Shown: positions 23,341 to 31,090 of the stretch, one piece after another
How the letters are laid out: every line of letters starts with the position of its first letter
How positions within the stretch are numbered: the first letter of the stretch is position 1
Source of the DNA: Mycoplasmataceae bacterium
GTDB lineage: Bacteria; Bacillota_I; Bacilli_A; Mycoplasmatales; Mycoplasmoidaceae
DNA length: 64,000 nt
Assembly: GCA_031265955.1 (NCBI GenBank)
Contig: JAISBY010000011.1
Span: 1 to 64,000, forward strand
Direction: 5' to 3'
Program-made: the position numbers and the translations under genes
Notes under the pieces: generated by a model
Database searches by the model: none
The model's input: only the letters and a program-made list of their open reading frames with translations
Told to the model about the DNA's origin: nothing

Positions 23341-23360
23341 TCAAATAATTGATTATTTGA
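23341..23360. terminator. Perfect inverted repeat between convergent genes
   Basis: TCAAATAA and TTATTTGA flank a TTGA loop, between the stop of the coiled-coil gene (23328) and the stop of galU (23353, inside the stem). It has no GC and no long U-run, so termination would be weak. Position between convergent genes is the main argument. Confidence 0.4.
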
Positions 23361-24252
23361 GCGTTTTAGCTAATTCTACAATATAGTCTTTTATATCTTG
23401 ACTAATTTCTGGATCCTTTAAAGCAAAATCAATATTTGCTTTAACCAACCCACTTTTTGCACCAATGTCATAACGAATTCCCTCATAATTAATGGCATAG
23501 ACTTTTTGTTCTTGTAGTAATTGAATGATAGCGTCAGTTAATTGTATTTCACCACCATATCCTAATTGTTGTTTGCCTAAATATTTAAATATTTCTGGGG
23601 TTAGTATGTAACGACCTGTAATTGCTAAGGTACTGGGAGCTTTAGCAGTTGTAGGCTTTTCAATCATTGATTCTATCTCGCATATTTGTTTTGTTTTATC
23701 TAAATATTTCTCAGGGTTAATAATTCCATACTTGCTTACATCTTTTTTAGCAACATCCTTAACTCCTACCACTGAAAGATGGTATTTTTCATAAACTTCC
23801 ATAAGCTGTTTAATAGCTGGTTGTGTTTGTGGAGTCTTTTTTAAGATTACATCATCCCCCAGCAGAATAGCAAACGGATCATTACCAACAAACTTACGAG
23901 CCAAATAGATAGCATGTCCTAAACCCTTTGGTCGGACTTGATATTTAAAACAAATATTTACACCTTTAGCAATGTTGGCTATTTTGTCGTATAAATTTTG
24001 TTTATTTGCCTTTAATAAATGCTTTTCTAGTTTAGGATAACGGCGGTAAAAATGCTGAATACTGTGCTTAGTAAACGAAACAATGATTAATATATCTTTA
24101 ATGCCACTTTGAATTGCCTCTTGTACTATGAGATCAATTGTAGGTGTGTCTAAAATAGGAATCATTTCTTTGGGGATTGATTTAGTAACTGGTAAAAAAC
24201 GCGAACCTAATCCAGCCGCCGGAATTACCGCTTTAGTAATCTTTGTAGACAT
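23353..24252 (-). CDS. galU: UTP-glucose-1-phosphate uridylyltransferase (299 aa)
   Basis: Makes UDP-glucose from UTP and glucose-1-phosphate. The N-terminal nucleotide-binding motif is PAAGLGSRFLPVTKSIPKEM, followed by QEAIQSGI, RPKGLGHAI, LLGDDV, a Mg-binding VEKP-like segment (IEKPTTAKAP), and the late GGEIQLTDAI. Length 299 is standard. UDP-glucose would feed the glycosyltransferases at 328, 2277 and 58269. It is divergent from the lipoprotein gene at 24449; two palindromes lie between them. Confidence 0.95.
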   Translation of the reverse strand: MSTKITKAVIPAAGLGSRFLPVTKSIPKEMIPILDTPTIDLIVQEAIQSGIKDILIIVSFTKHSIQHFYRRYPKLEKHLLKANKQNLYDKIANIAKGVNICFKYQVRPKGLGHAIYLARKFVGNDPFAILLGDDVILKKTPQTQPAIKQLMEVYEKYHLSVVGVKDVAKKDVSKYGIINPEKYLDKTKQICEIESMIEKPTTAKAPSTLAITGRYILTPEIFKYLGKQQLGYGGEIQLTDAIIQLLQEQKVYAINYEGIRYDIGAKSGLVKANIDFALKDPEISQDIKDYIVELAKTLK

Positions 24253-24318
24253 ATCTTGTAATTTTAACTTACTTTAAACAATTATTTATGTAAATATATA
24301 CAGTTTAGCTAAGAGACC

Positions 24319-24363
24319 TTTGACGTGTCAAATTAACATATGTATACCATTTGTATTACAAAT
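24319..24363. promoter_or_regulatory. Two palindromes in the galU / lipoprotein divergent region
   Basis: TTTGAC-GT-GTCAAA (24319-24332) and ATTTGTA-T-TACAAAT (24349-24363) lie 16 bases apart in a 196-base divergent spacer. Each is long enough for a dimeric regulator. No known operator was recognised. The rest of the spacer holds an imperfect CCC/GGG hairpin near 24412-24438 and no ORF. Confidence 0.4.
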
Positions 24364-24448
24364 ATGAAAATGTTTTAAACGCTACTACGGTATCTGTTGA
24401 TAATCAATAATAATATTCCCATAAAATAAGGGATATTTTTATTAAAGC

Positions 24449-26095
24449 ATGAGAAAAAAGAGGAAAATGTTGCAAATATTACCTGCAGCCTTAATTTGCC
24501 AAGCCACATTAACATTTTCATCATGCGCTACAAAGCCATCGTTACCAAATGCAACTATTAATTTAGATACTAGTCATATAGTTTTAAATCAAACAAATGA
24601 TGTTGCCTCAATTAGTGCTAATGTAACACTATCTGACGGTTCAAAACCAACAAATGTTTTATATGACTTCTCGGCAACACATTCATTACCACTGCTATGC
24701 ATAATTGACGAAAATAGAAAAGATCGTAACACATTAGTAATAAGCCTAAATACTGGAGAGGAAGTATCAACACAACAAACCGTAGAAATTTACGCTACTT
24801 ATCCTAATTCTCAAAACAAACCAGTAGTAGTCATCAGAATAACTGTTGAAAAATTTATTCCATCATTCCCTAATGTTGATATTTCATTGAGCAAGACTGT
24901 TGTAAATTTAAACCAAAGCAATCACTCCGACACAATTAATGGCACTATAACTATTTCTGACTTAACACCTCCAATTGATATTACCTATGAGCATGATAAC
25001 GCCGATAATTTTCCTATTAGCTTTCAACAAAGTGCTAATGCTTTGATTATTTCTCTACAAGTAGGTTCTAGAATTGAGAAGAATGAAATTATTTTAATTT
25101 ATGCTACATATCCAAAATCTAGTAACAAACCAAGAGTCGAAATTCAAATCAATGTCGAACAATATATACCACCAGCACCACCTCCTGAAGCTTGGGATGC
25201 AACATGAGTGCCAAAAGAAAATTTAATTATCAATAATAATGTTTTATCTGGTGTTACTTCTCTATCATCAAAAACAATTTTACACATACCAAAAGATGTT
25301 ACCACTATATCAGCAAATGCATTTTCAAAGAATAAACTCGATGGCATTACTCAAGTTGAATTTCCATCTGATAGTAATTGTGTTACCATCAGTTCTTATG
25401 CTTTTGCTGAGAATTCAACCATTGCAAACATCGTTTTGTCTCCTAACATCACTAATCTTGGTGAATCATGCTTTATGTTGTGTTCGTCATTACAAGAATT
25501 GGATTTTTCAAAAAACCAGAAAATCACTAACCTTCCAAAGTGGGTTGGAGCACATTCTTCAAATTTAAAAACATTAATTTTACCTCCTAATTGTATAACC
25601 ATAAGTAATGAAGCATTTGAAGATAGCTTAGGCTTAACCGGAAACTTAATCATTCCTAGAAGTGTAACTACTATTGGTGAAGAAGCGTTTTTAAATGCAG
25701 GTTATAACGGACAGGGAATAGCGCTATTTTTTGAAAATAATTCCACACTTAAAAGCGTAGCGTATGCTTCTTTTGCAGTAATGAAATGTACCGGAACACT
25801 TAATTTACCATCTAGTTTAAAAACATATGCTAACAATTCATTTAACAGTAATATGGCTGATTTGATTATTGTTAATAGTTCAAGCGGGAATACATTCGGC
25901 ACTAATGTTTTGGATGGTACAAAAGCAAAAAGTCTACATTTAAATATTGATAACTATTTTGCTTATCCAAAAGATTTCTTATCATTTTCATACATCAAAG
26001 AAAATGCTGACGGAAAAATTTATGTCCCAAATTCACTCTTGGATGATTTCAAGAGTGGCTGAACTGATTTTACCACTAAAATCTCTTCGCTTTAA
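24449..26095 (+). CDS. Lipoprotein with two Ig-like repeats and BspA-type LRRs (548 aa)
   Basis: The signal peptide ends in a lipobox, TFSSC (Cys about 26). Two tandem beta-rich repeats of about 105 residues follow, each ending in IYATYPxSxNKPxVxIxI or close. A proline-rich hinge PPAPPPEAW leads to about 290 residues of BspA/LRR_5-like repeats (ISANAFSKN, ISSYAFAEN, IGEEAFLNAG), closing with IYVPNSLLDDFK, the usual BspA C-terminal cap. Such proteins bind host proteins or neighbouring cells. One UGA joins the two halves. Its partner is unknown; surface exposure is well supported. Confidence 0.82.
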
Positions 26096-26150
26096 TTGAT
26101 TAAGATTTTAAAAAATATATAATAACAATAAATAATTAGAAGGAAAAACA

Positions 26151-26705
26151 ATGACTAAACAAACAAAAACTTTAAAGGGATCACAAACAGAAAAAAACTT
26201 ATGAACTGCATTTGCAGGTGAATCTCAAGCAAGAATGAAATATACATACTATGCTTCACAAGCCAAGAAAGACGGATTTGTTCAAATTCAAAAGATCTTC
26301 GAGGAAACAGCTGGTAATGAAAAAGAACATGCTGAGCTTTGATTTAAAGCTCTTCACAAAGGAATGCCTGTTACCACAGTCAATCTATTAGATGCTGCTA
26401 GCGGCGAACATTACGAATGAACTTCAATGTACAAAGAAATGGCTAAAGTAGCACACCAAGAAGGATTCCATGATATCGCTAACCGCATGGAAGGTGTTGC
26501 AAAAATTGAGTCCATTCACGAAAGACGTTACCGAGATTTATTAGAAGCAGTACAAAAAAAGACTGTGTTCAAACGTTCTAAAGCCGTTACTTGACAATGT
26601 CAAAATTGTGGCCATCACCACGTCGGAACAACTGCGCCAATGGTTTGCCCAGTGTGTGCTCACCCACAATCTTACTTTCAAGAATTACCTAAAAAAAATT
26701 ATTAA
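26151..26705 (+). CDS. rbr: Rubrerythrin (184 aa)
   Basis: A di-iron peroxidase that removes hydrogen peroxide in anaerobes. Ferritin-like helices carry FAGESQARMKY, ETAGNEKEHAE and the later AHQEGFHDIANR and KIESIHERRYR, each with iron-binding Glu or His. The C-terminal rubredoxin knuckle has CQNCG and CPVC. The first UGA Trp comes only 16 codons in. A GAAGGA site precedes the ATG at 26151. Rubrerythrin is unusual in mollicutes and supports an anaerobic habit. A perfect hairpin terminator follows 6 bases after the stop. Confidence 0.95.
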
Positions 26706-26711
26706 TAATAC

Positions 26712-26744
26712 AAAAATAGTAGATAAATTTTTATCTACTATTTT
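26712..26744. terminator. Bidirectional terminator between rbr and rarA
   Basis: AAAAATAGTAGATAAA and TTTATCTACTATTTT form a near-perfect stem with A-run and T-run flanks, suited to both directions. The rarA stop codon (26731-26733) is inside the stem, so the gene end and terminator are shared. Confidence 0.8.
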
Positions 26745-27972
26745 CTTTAATCTTTTTTAAATACTCATTCATTTTTGGTTCAATCGGATTATTCACATTA
26801 ATCTTATAGTATTTTTTGTCAATTAACTCATTGGGCAAATATTGTTGATTAACATATGCGTTTTGGTAATCGTGTGGATATTTATAGCCTGTGCGTCCTA
26901 GTTTACTTGCAGATTTATAAGATTGATCCTTAATATGTTTTGGAATACTATATGTTTTGCCGTTTTTCACATCTTCCAAGGCTTCAACGATCGCTAAATA
27001 AGCTGAATTAGATTTAGGCGATAAACAAATTTCAATTACAATTGAAGCAAAAATTTGTTTACATTCAGGAAAGCCAACTTCTTTCGCTGCATCGCATGCT
27101 GCAATAATTCGATTACATAATTGAGGGTTAGCTAATCCAATATCTTCATATGCCATTGCAATTAACCTGCGGCATAGAGATTCAATATCCCCAGCTGTTA
27201 ATAGTCTAGCTAAATAATAAATAGCTGCGTCTGGATCACTACCTCTTAACGATTTATGAAATGCTGATTTAATATCGTAATATTCATCACCATAGTCTGC
27301 GGATAAAACATAAGATTGTTGCATTACATCTTTTAAGATATCTTTATTAATTTTTTCTTTCGCATAAAGTGTATTCAATATATCAACGATATTAATGGCT
27401 GCTCTTAAATCACCATTTGTTTGTTCGGCAATTGTTTCAATTACATCGTCATCAAATTTAGTATTTAACTCAATTGTGGAAATACGTTTTTTTAATCCTT
27501 TAAAAACATCTTCTTTGGATAAGGGGTTTAATTCAAAAATTTGACAACGACTACGAATCGCAGGATTGATAGTAAAATATGGATTTTCAGTAGTAGTTGC
27601 AAAAATATGTACAATACCATTTTCCAAAAACGGTAAAAGAATGTCTTGTTTATCACGATTTAAACGATGTACCTCCTCCAAAATAATTACATAACCATTG
27701 TCGGATCGTTTTGCCATTTCAATGATACTCATCAACTGTTCTTTTTTGTCTACAACCGCATTGTAGATAGTGTGCGGTACACCAATATCATTAGCTAAAG
27801 CTAATGCAATAGAAGTCTTGCCAATGCCTGGTACTCCATAAAAAATCAAAGAGTACAAAGCTTTAACTTTGACCATTCGGTCTAGAACAGAATTTTCGTT
27901 GAATAGATGGGATTGGCCAATAATTTCACCAATACTTTTAGGCCTTAAAATTAATGCTAAAGGTTGTTTCAC
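26731..27972 (-). CDS. rarA: Replication-associated recombination protein RarA/MgsA (413 aa)
   Basis: An AAA+ ATPase acting at stalled replication forks. It opens with the family's PLALILRPKSIGEIIGQ, has Walker A GVPGIGKTS (about 46-54), Walker B-like VIILEEVHRLN, the sensor FATTTENPYFTINPAIRSR, and the C-terminal MgsA tetramer region (RKYPHDYQNAYV-like YKYPHDYQNAYV). The start codon is GTG at 27970-27972, overlapping the stop of the HxlR gene, which indicates coupling. An E replaces the D of the DEVH-type box. Confidence 0.92.
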   Translation of the reverse strand: MKQPLALILRPKSIGEIIGQSHLFNENSVLDRMVKVKALYSLIFYGVPGIGKTSIALALANDIGVPHTIYNAVVDKKEQLMSIIEMAKRSDNGYVIILEEVHRLNRDKQDILLPFLENGIVHIFATTTENPYFTINPAIRSRCQIFELNPLSKEDVFKGLKKRISTIELNTKFDDDVIETIAEQTNGDLRAAINIVDILNTLYAKEKINKDILKDVMQQSYVLSADYGDEYYDIKSAFHKSLRGSDPDAAIYYLARLLTAGDIESLCRRLIAMAYEDIGLANPQLCNRIIAACDAAKEVGFPECKQIFASIVIEICLSPKSNSAYLAIVEALEDVKNGKTYSIPKHIKDQSYKSASKLGRTGYKYPHDYQNAYVNQQYLPNELIDKKYYKINVNNPIEPKMNEYLKKIKENSR

Positions 27973-28337
27973 TATTTTACACCCTTATACATTTCACAAT
28001 CCACATGTATGCCTTGTTTTGTCAAATAATTTTTACCTCACTTATACATTTCTTTCATTACATTACTTATCGTCTCTCCAAAAGTCGTAAGACTGTATTC
28101 TACTTTCGGTGGCACTACAGGATAAACTTTACGAACTATCAATTTATCCTTTTCTAGTTCTCGCAATTGTTGGGTGAGCATTTTAGGAGTAGCATTGTCA
28201 ATGTAGCGTTTTAATTCACCATATCTCGTTGTGCCTTTGGTTAAATATCACAAAATAACAGGTTTATATTTACCTCCAATTAAACTAATTGTTGCTGTTA
28301 CAGGGCAATGGTGAATCGTATCGTGAATATGTCTCAT
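27972..28337 (-). CDS. HxlR-family transcriptional regulator (121 aa)
   Basis: A winged-helix regulator of the HxlR/MarR-like group. Marks are CPVTATISLIGGKYKPVILW, YGELKRYI, TPKMLTQQLRELEKD, LIVRKVYPVVPPKVEY and LTTFG. The early Cys (about 11) corresponds to the redox-sensing Cys of YodB-type members, which react to quinones, aldehydes or disulfide stress. It overlaps rarA and is divergent from the metallothionein-like gene. A GTAC-TTATAT-GTAC palindrome sits in its promoter, so autoregulation is likely. Confidence 0.9.
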
Positions 28338-28352
28338 GGTTTCCTTTTAGGT

Positions 28353-28404
28353 ATTATAGTACTTATATGTACATACTTGACATTATGAAACCGCATGATA
28401 ATAT
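28353..28404. promoter_or_regulatory. Divergent promoters and candidate HxlR operator
   Basis: For the Cys-rich gene: TTGACA (28377-28382), 16-base spacer, TAATAT (28399-28404), then GTAGGAG and ATG. For the HxlR gene on the minus strand: a TATAAT box at 28353-28358. The near palindrome GTACTTATATGTAC (28359-28372) lies between them, touching both. One bound regulator could control both directions. Confidence 0.6.
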
Positions 28405-28423
28405 ATTATTGTAGGAGAGAAAT

Positions 28424-28528
28424 ATGAGTAAGAAAAAAATGTGCCCTTGTGGCTGTGGACATACAATTGATAAATGTACTTGCCCTAAGAGTTGCGGATG
28501 CCGTACTGGCGGTCCTTGCAAGAAATAA
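28424..28528 (+). CDS. Metallothionein-like cysteine-rich peptide (34 aa)
   Basis: A 34-residue frame with eight cysteines and one His in CPCGCGH, CTCPKSCGC and GPCKK, the spacing expected for a metal-thiolate cluster. It has a good ribosome site (GTAGGAG) and a near-consensus promoter, so it is not a random frame. The likely role is binding zinc, copper or another soft metal in the cytoplasm. Its 3' end overlaps the convergent rnmV by 44 bases. The gene is divergent from an HxlR regulator that may sense the same stress (inference). Confidence 0.75.
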   Translation: MSKKKMCPCGCGHTIDKCTCPKSCGCRTGGPCKK

Positions 28529-29036
28529 AAACTTCTTTTAACATTTTGGGTGTTATCCCCATCATGTTCAAACGTTTAAATAGTTGCTTGTTATTTGATT
28601 CACTTATTTTAAAATAATCAGTAACTATTTTTCTTTTCATAGCATTCATATCAAAGAATAAATAATCATTTCAATCAATACTTTGGGCAAGCTTAGTAAA
28701 AGTGATAGCCGATTTTAAAGCATTCACAATTGCTAAATCGTTAGCTTCTGCAACACCTATTTTCCTACCTTTTACCACATCAGTTTTTCTAATAAAGGCT
28801 TGTTTAAATTCAACCAATGAGTTTTCTAATTTACGTCTAATTGCTTCTCCTACACCATCAGGATCCAAAAATAAAATTACCCCACGATGTAGCGCAGCTT
28901 GTTGAATTAAAGAAATTGTTTGTTTTTTAAGATGACTACCATTTGTTTCAATTGTGTCAACATTAAATAATGACTTTAATTTAACAGTGTCAGTTTTACC
29001 TTCAACAATAATAACTTCTCTAATGTTTTGTTTCAT
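28485..29036 (-). CDS. rnmV: Ribonuclease M5 (183 aa)
   Basis: Matures the ends of 5S rRNA. It has a Toprim domain: VIIVEGKTD (about 9-17), the LFLDPDGVGEAIRR metal site and a KGRKIGVAEAN segment. A UGA Trp at about 122 hides the C-terminal half, which ends with NMMGITPKMLKEVF, the usual family terminus. About 13 residues beyond that overlap the convergent Cys-rich gene. The start is coupled to the prs stop (TAATG). Confidence 0.9.
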
Positions 29037-30028
29037 TATTTAGCATAACGAGGTGCGTAATGCTCATAGATTTTAGAAATGGAACCACTCTCGCCGTAAT
29101 AAACTTGAATAATTTCTGATAAATATTTACCTAGATCACATATGTGCAAATTAGGAATCTTTCGTTGGTAAACAGATTCAATAGAGTTGGTTAAATAGAT
29201 ATTAGAAACAACTCCTGTTTTCACAGCTTTAGTTAGTCTTTCTGAAGCTGGATCGCTTAAAATACCATGAGATGCAGCGATAGTAATGCTCTTAGCCCCG
29301 TGGCCTTTTAAAACTTTGCAAGCGGCAACGATTGTACCAGCAGTATCAATCATGTCATCGCTAATTAAACAGTCTTTCCCTTTTACATCACCTAATACAT
29401 TAGAAATTTCAGCGTGGTTTGGTGATGGTCGTCTCTTATCTAAAATTGCTAAAGGTAAATTTAATACATTAGCAATTTGACGCGATCTTTTAATACCACC
29501 ATAATCAGGTGATACTACAACTAAATTACGGCAATGCAGTTTTTTAATAGCCTCTCTTACCGTTATAAACGAAGCCTTTAAAGTATCTACAGGAATATCA
29601 AAAAAACCTTGTGTTTGCTCACTATGAATATCTACAATTGCCACTCTAGTGGCTCCAGCTCTTTCAATTAAAGAAGCAATTAATTTACTGGTAATCGGTT
29701 CTCTGCCTAATGTTTTGCGATCTTGTCTTGCATATGCATAATAAGGTATCACCACATTAATGTAACGGACTGATGCCCGTTTAAGAGCATCGATAGTAAT
29801 TAATAATTCCATAATGTTCTCATTCACTGATTTAGTAAGCGATTGAATCACAGTAACGTTGTGATATCGTAATGTAATTTCTGGTCGTACCATTATTTCA
29901 CCATCTGCAAAGCGAGCAATGGTAACAGGCACTTCTTTAACCCCTAAATATTTACACACGCTAGCAGCTAATTTCTTCGCACCAGATAACCCGATGATAT
30001 GGATACGACTCTTATCTATTTTATTCAC
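29036..30028 (-). CDS. prs: Ribose-phosphate pyrophosphokinase (330 aa)
   Basis: Makes PRPP from ribose-5-phosphate and ATP for nucleotide salvage and synthesis. Family motifs are ARFADGEIMVRPE, PYYAYARQDRK, VDIHSEQTQGFFDIP, VVSPDYGG and the PRPP loop LISDDMIDTAGTI. Length 330 is normal. It is cotranscribed with rnmV (1-base overlap). PRPP feeds purine and pyrimidine routes, alongside guaB, guaA and pyrG in this window. Confidence 0.96.
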   Translation of the reverse strand: MNKIDKSRIHIIGLSGAKKLAASVCKYLGVKEVPVTIARFADGEIMVRPEITLRYHNVTVIQSLTKSVNENIMELLITIDALKRASVRYINVVIPYYAYARQDRKTLGREPITSKLIASLIERAGATRVAIVDIHSEQTQGFFDIPVDTLKASFITVREAIKKLHCRNLVVVSPDYGGIKRSRQIANVLNLPLAILDKRRPSPNHAEISNVLGDVKGKDCLISDDMIDTAGTIVAACKVLKGHGAKSITIAASHGILSDPASERLTKAVKTGVVSNIYLTNSIESVYQRKIPNLHICDLGKYLSEIIQVYYGESGSISKIYEHYAPRYAK

Positions 30029-30092
30029 ATAAACCCCATTGACTAAAATGTATTCATATTATAAATGATAAGTAATAACTTATAATATTAAA

Positions 30093-30172
30093 GCCGTTGC
30101 AACATCGGTTTCGAACCGTGTCAGACCAGAAATGGAGCAGCACTAAGATATAACTGATGTGTGCAGTGGCTT
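30093..30172 (+). ncRNA. ffs: Signal recognition particle RNA (small 4.5S type)
   Basis: An about 80-base stem with the conserved SRP domain: GTGTCAGACCAGAAATGG followed by AGCAGCACTAAG matches the symmetric and asymmetric loops that bind Ffh. The ends GCCGTTGCAACATC and GATGTGTGCAGTGGC pair. A TATAAT box (30081-30086) is close upstream and a T-run follows. It lies between prs and pflA on the opposite strand, and its T-run overlaps the pflA stop codon. Confidence 0.9.
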
Positions 30173-30173
30173 T

Positions 30174-30896
30174 TTATTTGACTAAAATCAACTGTTTTGC
30201 TTTGGCAACGTCTAATTTAGAAGGTTCTTTAACGTTGATGACAGAATTTTCTAATCCTAACTGCTTATATTTGTTTATACCCAAGCGATGATATGGTAAA
30301 ATTTCGAAACGATCCATAAATTTAAGATTACTAATAAATTTATGAAGCAATTTTAAATCTTTAGGATCATCTGTATATTTAGGTACTAAAACTTGTCTAA
30401 TTCAATAATGTTGTTTGTTTCTCTCTAAGAATTTAATCAATGATAGTTCGTTTTGAATTGATACTCCCGTAATTAATTTATGCTTTTTTGGATTAATATG
30501 TTTAATGTCAACAATTCATAACGGACGATATTTAATCAATTTTCTATAAAAAATTACATGAGACTTACTGAATGTAGCTCCAGATGTATCCAAAGCTAAA
30601 CTAATGTTTTGCTCATTACATAATTTTGCTAATTCTAAACAAAACTTTTCATGAATCAATGGTTCACCACCACTTAAGGTAATACCACCATTGCGATAAA
30701 AACCATGATTTTTCATGTAAATTTCTATGACTTCGTTGGGAGTTATACTTAAATTACTTTTTAACGATCAAGATTCAGGGTTGTGACAATAAATGCATCG
30801 TAATGGGCAACCTTGCAAAAATACTACCAAGCGAACACCAGGTCCATCAACAGCACCAAATGTTTCTATTTTAAAATATGGGGCAGATACTTGCAT
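30174..30896 (-). CDS. pflA: Pyruvate formate-lyase activating enzyme (240 aa)
   Basis: A radical SAM enzyme that installs the glycyl radical on pyruvate formate-lyase. The 4Fe-4S cluster cysteines are in [12 protein letters not shown] (30, 34, 37). [11 protein letters not shown] is the SAM-binding GGE region. The N terminus [12 protein letters not shown] is diagnostic for PflA. Length is normal. Its substrate should be the split PFL at 48070-50443, about 17 kb away. A hairpin (ATTGCTAA...TTAGCAAT, 30946-30967) lies 50 bases upstream. Confidence 0.94.
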
Positions 30897-30945
30897 TTTA
30901 ATAAATATAAGATATTTTTAATAGTCTAGAATATTGAAATTAATT

Positions 30946-30967
30946 ATTGCTAAAAAATATTAGCAAT
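30946..30967. promoter_or_regulatory. Palindrome upstream of pflA
   Basis: ATTGCTAA, a 6-base AT loop, TTAGCAAT. It sits between pflA (minus) and the surface operon (plus) and could be an operator for either. No known regulator site was recognised. Confidence 0.35.
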
Positions 30968-31007
30968 TTCCCTGAGATATTCACGTTATCAGCAGTTAAA
31001 AAACATC

Positions 31008-31075
31008 ATTCAATCCCCCCCCGAATAACATATAATTAATATGATTTGGTAGTGATTCTAAATGTTGCTTAGAAT
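31008..31075 (+). promoter_or_regulatory. Surface-operon promoter with poly-C tract in its spacer
   Basis: A TATAAT box (31031-31036) is preceded by eight C (31015-31022). With ATTCAA (31008-31013) as -35 the spacer is 17 bases and the C-run fills half of it. Gain or loss of C would change the spacing and so the promoter strength. Downstream in the leader, ATTCTAA and TTAGAAT form a 7-bp hairpin (31055-31075) before the purine-rich ribosome site. Confidence 0.6.
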
Positions 31076-31090
31076 TGAGAGGGAAAGAAT

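Noticed and set aside
25239-25568. Second plus-strand frame inside the LRR lipoprotein
   Set aside because: It is out of frame with the clear LRR coding sequence and has no start signal.
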